Assembly: GCF_025148635.1 (NCBI RefSeq)
Contig: NZ_CP102269.1
Span: 1,674,001 to 1,738,000, forward strand
DNA: 64,000 nucleotides
DNA from: Butyricimonas virosa
GTDB taxonomy: Bacteria > Bacteroidota > Bacteroidia > Bacteroidales > Marinifilaceae
Reading direction: 5' to 3'
Shown: positions 42,599 through 50,675 of the stretch, in pieces
Layout of the letters: each line of letters opens with the position of its first letter
How positions within the stretch are numbered: the first letter of the stretch is position 1
Program-made: the position numbers and the translations under genes
Notes under the pieces: model-generated
Told to the model about the DNA's origin: nothing
Database searches by the model: none
The model's input: only the letters and a program-made list of their open reading frames with translations

Positions 42599-43381
42599 AT
42601 GAAGGTATTTTATGTTACGTTGTATTTGTTATTCGTGTTGTCTTTGACAGCGAAAGCACAGGATTCGGTAAAGGTGGCTTTGGTACAGGCACATTTGGCA
42701 TGGGGTGATGTGGATGCCAATTTGCGGGATTTTGATAAGCGTGTGCGTTCGTGTAAGGGATGTGACATGATCGTGTTCCCGGAGCTTTTCACTTCCGGGT
42801 GTGAAATGAAGAAGCGAGATAAAGAGGAAGCGGTATGTTCAAAAGATGGGGTGGCTTCTTATTATCCGTTAGTGATCAAACGGATGAGGAAATGGGCGAA
42901 ACGTTCGGGGGCGTTGGTTGTCGGTTCTACGATTTATAAAGAGGAGGGGAAATATTATAACCGGTTATTGGCTGTTTATCCGGATGGGAAATACGAGTAT
43001 TACGATAAACACAATTGTTTTAAAAAAGGTAGCTTCTCACCCGGAGACCGTCATCTGGCGTTGGAATGGAAAGGGATACGCTTCTCGACTTATATTTGTT
43101 ATGACTTGCGCTTCCCGGAGTGGAGTCGGAATCATGGAGAGTATGATGTTGCAATTTATATTGCAAATTGGCCGGAATCCCGACGAGACGACTGGAATCG
43201 ACTTTTGCGGGAACGAGCTATCGAGAATGAGGCGTATGTCATTGCCGTTAATTGTGCCGGAGCGGATTTAACGGGACTTATGTATCGAGGGGAGAGTTGC
43301 GTGATCGCTCCGGACGGGGAGGTAAGGGCGAAGTGCAGAGATTATAGGGATGACATCGTGGTTTATAAGGTCATGAAGTAG
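42599..43381 (+). CDS. Exported carbon-nitrogen hydrolase (nitrilase superfamily, omega-amidase-like)
   Basis: This 260-residue protein has the Glu-Lys-Cys catalytic triad of the nitrilase superfamily: E62 in VFPELF, K137 in YYDKHNCF and C167 in ICYDLRFPEW. The overall sequence is closest to the YafV/omega-amidase branch, which hydrolyses alpha-ketoglutaramate-type amides in the cytoplasm. Here the first 20 residues (hydrophobic, ending AKA before QDS) form a signal peptide, which is unusual for this branch. It follows the sigma gene by ten bases and may be transcribed with it. Substrate and role are unknown. Confidence 0.85.
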   Translation: MKVFYVTLYLLFVLSLTAKAQDSVKVALVQAHLAWGDVDANLRDFDKRVRSCKGCDMIVFPELFTSGCEMKKRDKEEAVCSKDGVASYYPLVIKRMRKWAKRSGALVVGSTIYKEEGKYYNRLLAVYPDGKYEYYDKHNCFKKGSFSPGDRHLALEWKGIRFSTYICYDLRFPEWSRNHGEYDVAIYIANWPESRRDDWNRLLRERAIENEAYVIAVNCAGADLTGLMYRGESCVIAPDGEVRAKCRDYRDDIVVYKVMK

Positions 43382-43392
43382 CTTTAAAGATA

Positions 43393-43441
43393 AAATATTA
43401 TAAATAAAGCGTCCCGAAAGGACGCTTTATTTATAATATTT
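43393..43441. terminator. Bidirectional terminator with perfect 22-bp stem
   Basis: Bases 43393-43414 are perfectly complementary to 43420-43441 around the loop CGAAA. GC-rich centre (GCGTCC/GGACGC) and A/T-rich outer arms allow termination of both the nitrilase and lepA transcripts, which converge here. Confidence 0.85.
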
Positions 43442-43450
43442 AGAACTAAC

Positions 43451-45238
43451 TTAGTCCAATTTCAGCACCGCAAGGAACGCCTTCTGTGGAACTTCGACGT
43501 TACCGATTTGTTTCATTCGTTTCTTTCCTTTTTTCTGTTTTTCCAATAGTTTACGTTTACGGGAGATATCACCACCGTAACATTTCGCAGTCACATCCTT
43601 GCGAACAGCCTTGATGGTTTCGCGGGAAATAATCTTCGCACCGATTGCAGCTTGAATCGCAATATCGAATTGCTGACGGGGAATCAGTTCTTTCAACTTC
43701 TCGCAAATGCGTTTCCCGAAGGAATAAGCGTTATCAAAGTGGATCAAGGCAGACAGGGCGTCCACGGATTCACCATTCAGCAGTATATCCAATTTCACGA
43801 GGTTGGCCCTACGATAGCCAATTTGAAAATAGTCGAAAGAGGCATAGCCTTTTGTGATACTCTTCAGCTTGTCGTAGAAGTCAAACACGATTTCAGCCAG
43901 TGGCATCTCGTAGTTCAACTCGATCCGGTTTCCTGTCAGGTAGTGTTGCTTTATCAACACGCCTCGCTTGCCGAGACAAAGAGTCATAATTTGCCCGATG
44001 TAGTCGGTGGGCGTGATGATTTGTGCTTTTATATAAGGCTCCTCGATATAGTCCAGCACGGTGGGGGCAGGCATATCGGAGGGGTTGTGCATTTCGAAAA
44101 CTTCACCTTTCGTGGTGTGGGCAATGTACATAACATTGGGGACCGTGGTGATCACGTTCATGTCGAACTCCCGGTCCAGACGTTCCTGTACAATTTCCAT
44201 ATGGAGCATTCCGAGGAACCCGCAGCGGAATCCAAATCCAAGTGCGGCTGAGGATTCAGGCTCGAAGGTTAGGGAAGCGTCGTTTAGCTGTAGTTTTTCG
44301 ATTGAAGTACGCAGATCTTCGTAATCCTCCGAGTCAATCGGGTAAATTCCGGCAAAGACCATGGGTTTTACTTCCTCGAAACCCTCAATGGCAGCGGAGC
44401 ATGGACGTTCCACGTGCGTGATGGTATCCCCGACTTTTACCTCGGATGAGGTTTTGATACCGGAAATAATGTATCCTACATCCCCCGTTTTGAGTTCATT
44501 ACGAGGTTCTTGTTCTAGGCGTAATACACCAATTTCATCTGCATCGTATTCTTTGCCCGTGCTCACGAATTTCACGATATCACCTTTTTTCAAGCTACCG
44601 TTCATGATACGGCAATAGGTGATAATTCCGCGGAAAGAGTTGAATTCCGAGTCGAACACCAAAGCCTGAAGAGGAGCGTCGGGATCACCCGTGGGTGCGG
44701 GAATCCGTTTCACAACCGCTTCCAGTATTTTATCTACACCCAATCCGGTTTTTCCACTGGCTTCAATAATATCGTCCCGGTCGCATCCGATCAGTTCTTC
44801 AATCTGGTCTTTCACTTCCTCCGGCATGGCATTGGGCATATCCATCTTGTTCAAGACGGGAATGATCTCCAGGTTGTTGTCAATGGCAAGATAAAGGTTC
44901 GAGATGGTTTGTGCCTGAATTCCCTGCGTGGCATCGACAATCAGTAGCGCACCCTCGCAGGCTGCAATGGAACGTGATACCTCGTACGAGAAGTCCACGT
45001 GTCCCGGGGTATCTATCAGGTTTAGAACATATTTCTCTCCCTTGTAATGATAATCCATCTGTATTGCGTGGCTCTTGATGGTGATACCTCGCTCTCGTTC
45101 CAGATCCATATCGTCAAGCACCTGTGCTTGTAAATCTTTCCCTACTACAGTTCCGGTCGTTTCCAGTAAACGGTCAGCAAGTGTACTCTTACCGTGGTCA
45201 ATATGTGCGATTATACAGAAATTCCTAATGTTCTTCAT
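43451..45238 (-). CDS. lepA: Elongation factor 4 (LepA)
   Basis: This 595-residue GTPase has IAHIDHGKSTLADRLLE (G1), RGITIK, DTPGHVDFSYEV (G3), NKMDMPNA (G4) and the LepA-specific C-terminal region with GGDISRKRKLLEKQKKGKKR. Length matches the family. LepA acts on stalled or mistranslocated ribosomes. A TATCTTTG box at 45263-45270 lies 25 bases upstream of the start. Confidence 0.98.
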   Translation of the reverse strand: MKNIRNFCIIAHIDHGKSTLADRLLETTGTVVGKDLQAQVLDDMDLERERGITIKSHAIQMDYHYKGEKYVLNLIDTPGHVDFSYEVSRSIAACEGALLIVDATQGIQAQTISNLYLAIDNNLEIIPVLNKMDMPNAMPEEVKDQIEELIGCDRDDIIEASGKTGLGVDKILEAVVKRIPAPTGDPDAPLQALVFDSEFNSFRGIITYCRIMNGSLKKGDIVKFVSTGKEYDADEIGVLRLEQEPRNELKTGDVGYIISGIKTSSEVKVGDTITHVERPCSAAIEGFEEVKPMVFAGIYPIDSEDYEDLRTSIEKLQLNDASLTFEPESSAALGFGFRCGFLGMLHMEIVQERLDREFDMNVITTVPNVMYIAHTTKGEVFEMHNPSDMPAPTVLDYIEEPYIKAQIITPTDYIGQIMTLCLGKRGVLIKQHYLTGNRIELNYEMPLAEIVFDFYDKLKSITKGYASFDYFQIGYRRANLVKLDILLNGESVDALSALIHFDNAYSFGKRICEKLKELIPRQQFDIAIQAAIGAKIISRETIKAVRKDVTAKCYGGDISRKRKLLEKQKKGKKRMKQIGNVEVPQKAFLAVLKLD

Positions 45239-45262
45239 CTACGAAATTTTAGATTTAGGCTG

Positions 45263-45270
45263 CAAAGATA
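45263..45270 (-). promoter_or_regulatory. -7 box of lepA
   Basis: On the minus strand the bases read TATCTTTG, ending 24 bases before the lepA ATG. Confidence 0.5.
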
Positions 45271-45327
45271 ATGATTTTCCGGAATTATTCATTTAGTAAC
45301 CACTTCCATAGGGGAATAATAGGGTAA

Positions 45328-45362
45328 AAAATAACACCTTTCGTGCGAAAGGCGTTATTTTG
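45328..45362 (-). terminator. Terminator of pstS
   Basis: AAATAAC and CCTTTCG pair with CGAAAGG and GTTATTT across a two- to four-base loop, 33 bases after the pstS stop on the minus strand. Confidence 0.75.
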
Positions 45363-45394
45363 TTTTATGGATAAAATTTGAAGTGTATGCTTGA

Positions 45395-46456
45395 TTATTT
45401 CAACACGGGTTGCCCGTTGTAAGTGACTGATTTTAGTAATGCTTTTGCATTCTTTACTGCCTTTTCCGGGAGCGGGGAGTAGTTTACTTTCGTGGTTAAG
45501 GCTTGGGCTTCTGCGTCCAGCATCCAGTTCAATAGTTTCAATGTTTCTTCGGCTTGGGCTTGATTTCTATCGGCATAGGCTTGCTCCTTGTACAGGATGA
45601 TCCATGTGAAACAACTGATCGGATAGGCATCCGGGGCTGCCGAGTTGGTGATCATTGTACGGGTATCGGCGGGCATATCTCCTTTCGCCGCGGCTGAGAT
45701 GCTTTCAGTGTTTGGGGTAATAAAGTTTCCGGCCGCATTTCTCATCTGGGCGAATTGGATTTTCATGGCAAAAGCATATTCGGAACCCACGTAACCGATG
45801 GAACCTTCAGTTTGACTGATTACCCCGGCAACGCCCGGGTTACCTTTAGCGGCCATACCTACCGGCCATTTTAATGATTTTCCGGTTCCTATCTTCTCGG
45901 CCCATTCCGGACTTACTTTGGTCATGTAGTCACTGAACACGAAAGTGGTTCCACTGCCATCTGAACGATAAACTGGACTCATGGCTTTGTCGGGTAAGTT
46001 CACGCCGGGGTTGATGGCCGCGATACGGCTGTCGTTCCATTTGGTGATTTTGCCCAAGTAAATGTCAGCAACGATGTCCCCGGTTAGTTTTAGATTGTCA
46101 ACCCCCGGAAGGTTGTACGCCAGTACCACGGCTCCCATGCACGTCGGGATGTGAACCACGGTTGCGGGCATTTCGCTCATTTCCTTGTCGGATAGATAGG
46201 CGTCGGAACCCCCAAAATCCACGATTTTGTCTTTCAGGCTACGGATACCGCCACCACTACCTATGCCCCCGTAGGTGATGGAGTTACCTGTTTTATCTTG
46301 ATAGGTTTTGAATGCAAGGTTATAGAAGGGAAGAGGGAAGGTTGCCCCTGCTCCAGAGATGGATACTTTTTTAGCGGGACCGTTCACGTCATTTGTTGCG
46401 TTGCTGCTAAAAATAACAGCTAACATAAGAACTGTGGTTAAAAGTAAGTTTTTCAT
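45395..46456 (-). CDS. pstS: Phosphate ABC transporter substrate-binding protein
   Basis: This 353-residue protein has a signal peptide (MKNLLLTTVLMLAVIFSSNA), then ISGAGATFPLPFYNLAF, GGIGSGGGIRSLKD, VDFGGSDAYLSDKEM and YRSDGSGTTFVF, the phosphate-binding loop set of PstS. It binds phosphate in the periplasm. No pstCAB genes are within the window, so it stands alone here. Confidence 0.95.
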   Translation of the reverse strand: MKNLLLTTVLMLAVIFSSNATNDVNGPAKKVSISGAGATFPLPFYNLAFKTYQDKTGNSITYGGIGSGGGIRSLKDKIVDFGGSDAYLSDKEMSEMPATVVHIPTCMGAVVLAYNLPGVDNLKLTGDIVADIYLGKITKWNDSRIAAINPGVNLPDKAMSPVYRSDGSGTTFVFSDYMTKVSPEWAEKIGTGKSLKWPVGMAAKGNPGVAGVISQTEGSIGYVGSEYAFAMKIQFAQMRNAAGNFITPNTESISAAAKGDMPADTRTMITNSAAPDAYPISCFTWIILYKEQAYADRNQAQAEETLKLLNWMLDAEAQALTTKVNYSPLPEKAVKNAKALLKSVTYNGQPVLK

Positions 46457-46624
46457 TTTCTATTCATTTAAATAAATTGTTTTCTTTCTTTTTTGCGACT
46501 GCAAGTTCCGCTGATTATGTGAATCTAATGTTTCGAAACGGTTATTTTTTTGTTACGCAGTAGGGTGTAAGGGAGTGGTGGATTTGTTGATCCACAAGAG
46601 ATGAGTGACGTTTGGAAGCTTGTA

Positions 46625-47818
46625 TTATGCCTTGGATTCTTTTGTCGGTAATATCAAGTTTAAAATGACACCCAATAAGGCGGCAAGACCTATGCCGGAC
46701 ATGGAGAAATTACCCCATTCGAAGGCAGCCCCTCCAATACCGAAGGTTAGGATGAGAGAGACGATAATCATGTTGCGGGTGTTGGAAAGATCAACTTTGT
46801 TCTGGATTAGATTGCTCATTCCTAAAGAGGCGATTGTTCCGAACAGGAGTAACATGATTCCACCCAAAACAGATGCGGGGATGGATTTTAACAAGGCGCT
46901 GATTTTGCCAAAGACAGAGAAGACGATACCCGTCACGGCAGCAATTCGAATCACGGCAGGGTTTGTGACCTTTGTTAAAGACACGGCTCCGGTAACTTCG
47001 GAATACGTGGTTACGGGAGGTCCCCCCACTAATCCTGCGAAAACGCAGGCAAGACCATCACCTAGTAGTGTACGATGTAAGCCGGGGTTTTTCACGAAAT
47101 CCTTACCGGCAACACTGTTCACCGCATAGACATCCCCGATGTGTTCGATCACGGGAGCGATGGCTGCAGGAACCATATAGATAATGGCTGCCCAAGAGAA
47201 ATCGGGTGTCACGAACTGGGGAAGGGCAAACCAGGCGGCTTCTTTGATCGGGGCAGTGTCCACGTTATAGAATAAAAGTGCTACGAGATATCCGACAATG
47301 ATTCCGCAGAATATAGGGATTAATTTTAACAGTCCCCTGCCTTTCAGAGAGACGATGACAGCAGTGATTAGGGAGATAAGGGCCAATACCCAGTTCTCGC
47401 TTGCCATTTTTACCCCGGAGCCTGCCAGGGAAAGCCCGATTAATATGATTACCGGACCGATGACGATCGGGGGAAATAGTTTCTTGATAAAGTCGGTGCC
47501 TCGTAATTTTACCAACAGGCTCATAAGTCCGTAGACCGCACCCACGGCAACCATTCCGGAGAGGGCTCCGGCCATACCGTACAATTCACTGGCTTTGATG
47601 ATTGGGGCGATGAATGCGAAACTACTTCCGAGGAAGATGGGAACGATGCCTTTCGTCACAAGATGGAAAATTAATGTTCCGATTCCTGCTGTCAGAAGTG
47701 CTGTCGATGGATCCAAGCCTACGAGTAGGGGGACGAGTACTGTTGAACCGAAAGCAACGAAAAGAAATTGTACCCCGATAACTCCTTTTTGGAAGGCTGA
47801 AAGGTGATTCGCATCCAT
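46625..47818 (-). CDS. uraA: NCS2-family uracil/xanthine permease
   Basis: This 397-residue membrane protein has about twelve to fourteen hydrophobic segments and the NCS2 signature region GLVGGPPVTTYSEVTGAVSL, with APVIEHIGDVYAV earlier (the conserved Glu). The pattern fits UraA-type uracil permeases rather than xanthine permeases, but the specificity is inferred. Confidence 0.9.
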   Translation of the reverse strand: MDANHLSAFQKGVIGVQFLFVAFGSTVLVPLLVGLDPSTALLTAGIGTLIFHLVTKGIVPIFLGSSFAFIAPIIKASELYGMAGALSGMVAVGAVYGLMSLLVKLRGTDFIKKLFPPIVIGPVIILIGLSLAGSGVKMASENWVLALISLITAVIVSLKGRGLLKLIPIFCGIIVGYLVALLFYNVDTAPIKEAAWFALPQFVTPDFSWAAIIYMVPAAIAPVIEHIGDVYAVNSVAGKDFVKNPGLHRTLLGDGLACVFAGLVGGPPVTTYSEVTGAVSLTKVTNPAVIRIAAVTGIVFSVFGKISALLKSIPASVLGGIMLLLFGTIASLGMSNLIQNKVDLSNTRNMIIVSLILTFGIGGAAFEWGNFSMSGIGLAALLGVILNLILPTKESKA

Positions 47819-47852
47819 GATTATGTATATTCAGATGATTTGACAAACTGAA

Positions 47853-47882
47853 CAAAGGTAGTTATTTGGCGGTGATTTTCAA
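47853..47882 (-). promoter_or_regulatory. Promoter of the NCS2 permease gene
   Basis: On the minus strand TTG (47880-47882), a 19-base spacer and TACCTTTG (47853-47860) form a full Bacteroidota promoter, overlapping the divergent yicC promoter. Confidence 0.65.
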
Positions 47883-47891
47883 AAAAAGCCT

Positions 47892-47899
47892 TACTTTTG
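47892..47899 (+). promoter_or_regulatory. -7 box of yicC
   Basis: TACTTTTG, about 30 bases before the ATG at 47931, with TTTG at 47865-47868 as a loosely spaced -33 candidate. Confidence 0.5.
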
Positions 47900-47930
47900 T
47901 GGTTAAATGTTTGTATTTAAAACAAGAGCT

Positions 47931-48809
47931 ATGATAAAATCAATGACCGGTTTCGGTAAAGCAACAGTGGACTGCGGGACAAAGAAAGTGATCGTGGAGG
48001 TAAAAAGTCTGAATTCAAAACAATTGGATATTAATTTGAGAACTCCAAGTATTTACAAAGAGAAGGATATTGAGATCCGGAATATGATAAAGAACGTTCT
48101 GGAGCGCGGGAAGGTGGACGTGTATATCTATTTTGATAACGCGGAGGACGAGAAGGATGTTGCCGTAAACCAATCGGTTGTGAAACAATATTATAACCAG
48201 ATGCTGGAAGTTGCCGGTTCGCTGGGAGTAGAAATCAACAAGAGTGAGTTGTTGCAAACCATCATGCGTTTCCCCGATACGATGCAAGCCAAGATGGAGG
48301 AGTTAGATGAAGAAGGTTGGAATTGCTTGAAAAGTGCTATCGAGAAAGCGTTGGCGGACGTTGACGCTTTCCGTATTCAAGAGGGTAAAGTTTTGATTGC
48401 AGATATTTTGAAACGGATTGAGTTGATCAAAAGTTTATCTGGTGAAGTACCCCAATTCGAGAAACAACGAGTGGTTACCATCAAGCAACGCTTGCAAGAC
48501 AAGATGAAGGAGTGGGGAGAGATCAAAAATATTGACGAGAACAGGTTAGAGCAGGAAATTATCTATTATTTGGAAAAACTGGATATTACGGAAGAGAAAG
48601 TTCGTTTGGCAAATCATTGTAAATATTTTGTCGAGACTGTGGAGAAAGAAGAGGCCCCGGGACGTAAACTCGGATTCATCGCCCAAGAAATCGGTCGCGA
48701 AATCAATACCATGGGTTCCAAAGCCAATGATCATGACATCCAGAAACTGGTTGTTCGCATGAAAGATGAACTTGAAAAGATAAAGGAGCAAAGCCTCAAT
48801 GTTTTGTAA
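47931..48809 (+). CDS. yicC: YicC-family endoribonuclease-like protein
   Basis: This 292-residue protein begins MIKSMTGFGKATVDCG, the invariant YicC N-terminus, and ends with GSKANDHDIQKLVVRMKDEL. Family members are reported to act in RNA turnover. The start at 47931 is set by the MTGFG motif; 47907 adds eight residues not expected in the family. gmk and nadD follow, a common order in Bacteroidota. Confidence 0.93.
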   Translation: MIKSMTGFGKATVDCGTKKVIVEVKSLNSKQLDINLRTPSIYKEKDIEIRNMIKNVLERGKVDVYIYFDNAEDEKDVAVNQSVVKQYYNQMLEVAGSLGVEINKSELLQTIMRFPDTMQAKMEELDEEGWNCLKSAIEKALADVDAFRIQEGKVLIADILKRIELIKSLSGEVPQFEKQRVVTIKQRLQDKMKEWGEIKNIDENRLEQEIIYYLEKLDITEEKVRLANHCKYFVETVEKEEAPGRKLGFIAQEIGREINTMGSKANDHDIQKLVVRMKDELEKIKEQSLNVL

Positions 48810-48826
48810 CTTGTTACAAAACATTG
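48797..48826. repeat. Perfect 14-bp palindrome spanning the yicC stop codon
   Basis: CAATGTTTTGTAAC (48797-48810) and GTTACAAAACATTG (48813-48826) are exact inverse repeats with two bases between. The stop codon TAA lies inside the left arm. No T-run follows. Confidence 0.7.
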
Positions 48827-48918
48827 AAACTAAAAGATAAAAGCTAATAACTAAAAGTTGAAAATTGAAAAGAGCATTCGGTCTCATTTTCAATTTTCAA
48901 TTTTCAATTTTCAATTGT
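48827..48918. repeat. AT-rich intergenic repeat tract between yicC and gmk
   Basis: AACTAAAAG-type repeats followed by GAAAATTGAAAA and, after a short loop, several TTTTCAATT units in inverted orientation, so the tract can fold into a hairpin. Confidence 0.6.
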
Positions 48919-48919
48919 T

Positions 48920-49480
48920 ATGGGTAAGGTAATCATATTTTCAGCCCCCAGCGGATCGGGGAAAAGTACGATCGTGAATTACTTGTTGGCGAAGGATTTG
49001 GGATTGGAGTTTTCGGTGTCAGCAACGTGCCGAGCTCCCCGGGGAGAGGAGAAACATGGAAAAGAGTATTATTTCTTTTCGACGGATGAGTTTAAAAAGA
49101 GAATAGAGGCGAAAGATTTCTTGGAGTGGGAAGAGGTTTATCCGGGGTGTTTCTACGGGACGTTGAAAAGTGAATTGGAACGAATTTGGAAGGCTGGTCA
49201 TGCCGTGGTATTTGACGTGGATGTCGTTGGCGGGGTGAATATCAAGAAAATATTCGGAGATCAGGCGTTATCTGTCTTTATCAAAGCTCCTTCCGTAGAG
49301 GTCTTGCGGCAACGGTTGATCGGGCGAGGTACGGATTCAATGGAGAAAATCGAGCAAAGGGTGGCCAAAGCGGAATATGAAATGACATTTGCCGATAAAT
49401 TTGACGTGGTCATCGTGAATGACAATTTGGACATGGCTTTAGCCGAGGCAGAAAAAGCAGTAAGAGATTTTTTGAAATAA
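48920..49480 (+). CDS. gmk: Guanylate kinase
   Basis: This 186-residue protein has the P-loop FSAPSGSGKSTIVNYL, the GMP-binding SATCRAPRGEEKHGKEYYF and YGTLKSELE, and VDVVGGVNIKK. It phosphorylates GMP to GDP. Length matches the family. It lies between yicC and nadD. Confidence 0.97.
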   Translation: MGKVIIFSAPSGSGKSTIVNYLLAKDLGLEFSVSATCRAPRGEEKHGKEYYFFSTDEFKKRIEAKDFLEWEEVYPGCFYGTLKSELERIWKAGHAVVFDVDVVGGVNIKKIFGDQALSVFIKAPSVEVLRQRLIGRGTDSMEKIEQRVAKAEYEMTFADKFDVVIVNDNLDMALAEAEKAVRDFLK

Positions 49481-49484
49481 TCGG

Positions 49485-50078
49485 ATGGTGCAAGGTCAGA
49501 AAGAGAATAGAGAACCCGTTGTCGGGCTTTTTTTCGGATCGTTTAACCCGATTCACAATGGACACGTGGGGATTGCTCGCTACTTGTTGGAAAAAAAACT
49601 GTGCGAGGAAGTGTGGTTCGTGATCAGTCCTTGTAATCCGTTTAAAGTGGATCGTTTCCTTTTGCCGGAAACGGATCGTCTGGCAATCGTGAGCGCCGCT
49701 ATTGGGGGAATTCCCGGGATGAAAGCTTGTGATGTGGAGTTTTCTATGTCTAAACCTTCTTACACGGTCGATACCTTGCGAGTCCTGTTTGATCGGTATC
49801 CCGGTCGTCGGTTTGCTTTGATCATCGGGGGAGATAACGTACCGGATTTCCCGAAATGGAAAGACTATCATTGGATTGAGGCACATTGTTCCATCTTTGT
49901 TTATCCCCGTCCGGGGATGGTGAATTCTGAAGAATCTCCGAGTATGACGTTCATTGATGCGCCTTTGTTCCCCTTATCTGCTACCGAGATCCGGGAAATG
50001 ATTCGAAAAGGAGATGATATTTCAAATTTGGTTCCAAGCGAGGCTTTATCGTTGATCTGGAAGTTGTATTCAGAATAA
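49485..50078 (+). CDS. nadD: Nicotinate-nucleotide adenylyltransferase
   Basis: This 197-residue protein has GLFFGSFNPIHNGHVGIARY (HIGH-type nucleotide-binding motif), FVISPCNPFK, and the C-terminal FPLSATEIREMIRKG (ISSTxIR-type motif). It makes nicotinate adenine dinucleotide from nicotinate mononucleotide and ATP. The ATG lies four bases after the gmk stop, so it is in the same operon. Confidence 0.95.
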   Translation: MVQGQKENREPVVGLFFGSFNPIHNGHVGIARYLLEKKLCEEVWFVISPCNPFKVDRFLLPETDRLAIVSAAIGGIPGMKACDVEFSMSKPSYTVDTLRVLFDRYPGRRFALIIGGDNVPDFPKWKDYHWIEAHCSIFVYPRPGMVNSEESPSMTFIDAPLFPLSATEIREMIRKGDDISNLVPSEALSLIWKLYSE

Positions 50079-50148
50079 GTGAGCTTGTTATGTGGTGTAA
50101 AACAAAATTGGCAGAGATCTTCTACATCTCATAACGTGCTCACTTATT
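50074..50148. repeat. Imperfect 26-bp inverted repeat after nadD
   Basis: AATAAGTGAGC at 50074-50084 and GCTCACTTATT at 50138-50148 are exact inverse copies, and the inner GTTATG/CATAAC also pair, giving a long stem overlapping the nadD stop codon. There is no T-run. It lies between nadD and the minus-strand riboswitch. Confidence 0.7.
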
Positions 50149-50249
50149 TCACAGAACAATGCTTGTTGGAAAATTTGGATAGAAGAAGATCATGTTACCA
50201 TGATGAACATCTTGCCAGCTTCACTTCCCGAAAGCTACATAAACAGTTA

Positions 50250-50414
50250 CGTCTTGGCAGGTTTTCTGACTTGCTTCCTTTTCGTCGCCTTCCCATCTAT
50301 GTACAGACAGTGGCAGTAGAGACTAAAGTTTTGAAGCTTACAGCTGCGGGTACAGTTCCCGACTTTCACGGGATTCCCTCGTAATGTCACGAAGAACATT
50401 ACCTTTCCAATACG
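50250..50414 (-). ncRNA. Cobalamin riboswitch (orphan: no gene downstream)
   Basis: Read on the minus strand, the sequence has the conserved core of the cobalamin riboswitch in order: GAGGGAATCCCGTGAAAGTC, GGGAACTGTACCCGCAGCTG, TAAGC, GCCACTG, GGGAAGGCG, and the B12 box AAGTCAGAAAACCTGCC. The ends CGTATTGG (50414-50407) and CCAAGACG (50257-50250) pair to form stem P1 with one mismatch. Downstream on the minus strand there are only about 170 bases before the nadD stop codon on the other strand, and no frame longer than a few codons. These switches usually precede btuB or cobalamin genes, so either its gene was lost or the product is a short or antisense RNA. Confidence 0.93.
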
Positions 50415-50593
50415 TTTACAAACATAGGGAAAATAATTGAAAATCGGAAATAGAAGATTGAAAAATATTCTTTTTCATGAGGTTCGTGTTTTTTCGAATA
50501 ATTATGAGATGAGTTGTATAATTATGCATGGGAATTAAAATGTAATACACGTGTAATTAGATAGTTAAGATTAAATTCGAGAGATCGAAAACG

Positions 50594-50625
50594 TTGTAAA
50601 AAGTCGAAAACAAGTTGTACTTTTG
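50594..50625 (+). promoter_or_regulatory. Promoter of the YitT-family gene
   Basis: TTG at 50594-50596, a 21-base spacer, and TACTTTTG at 50618-50625, about 50 bases upstream of the ATG at 50676. Confidence 0.6.
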
Positions 50626-50675
50626 TGTGGCTAAAAATAAGCGAAATTAATAACTAAAATAAAATAAGTTGTAGT

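Noticed and set aside
43652..44251. Plus-strand frame of 199 codons inside lepA
   Set aside because: It is antisense to a well-conserved gene and shows no recognisable protein features.
50079..50384. Plus-strand frame over the riboswitch
   Set aside because: It covers a structured RNA on the other strand and has no motif or ribosome-binding site.
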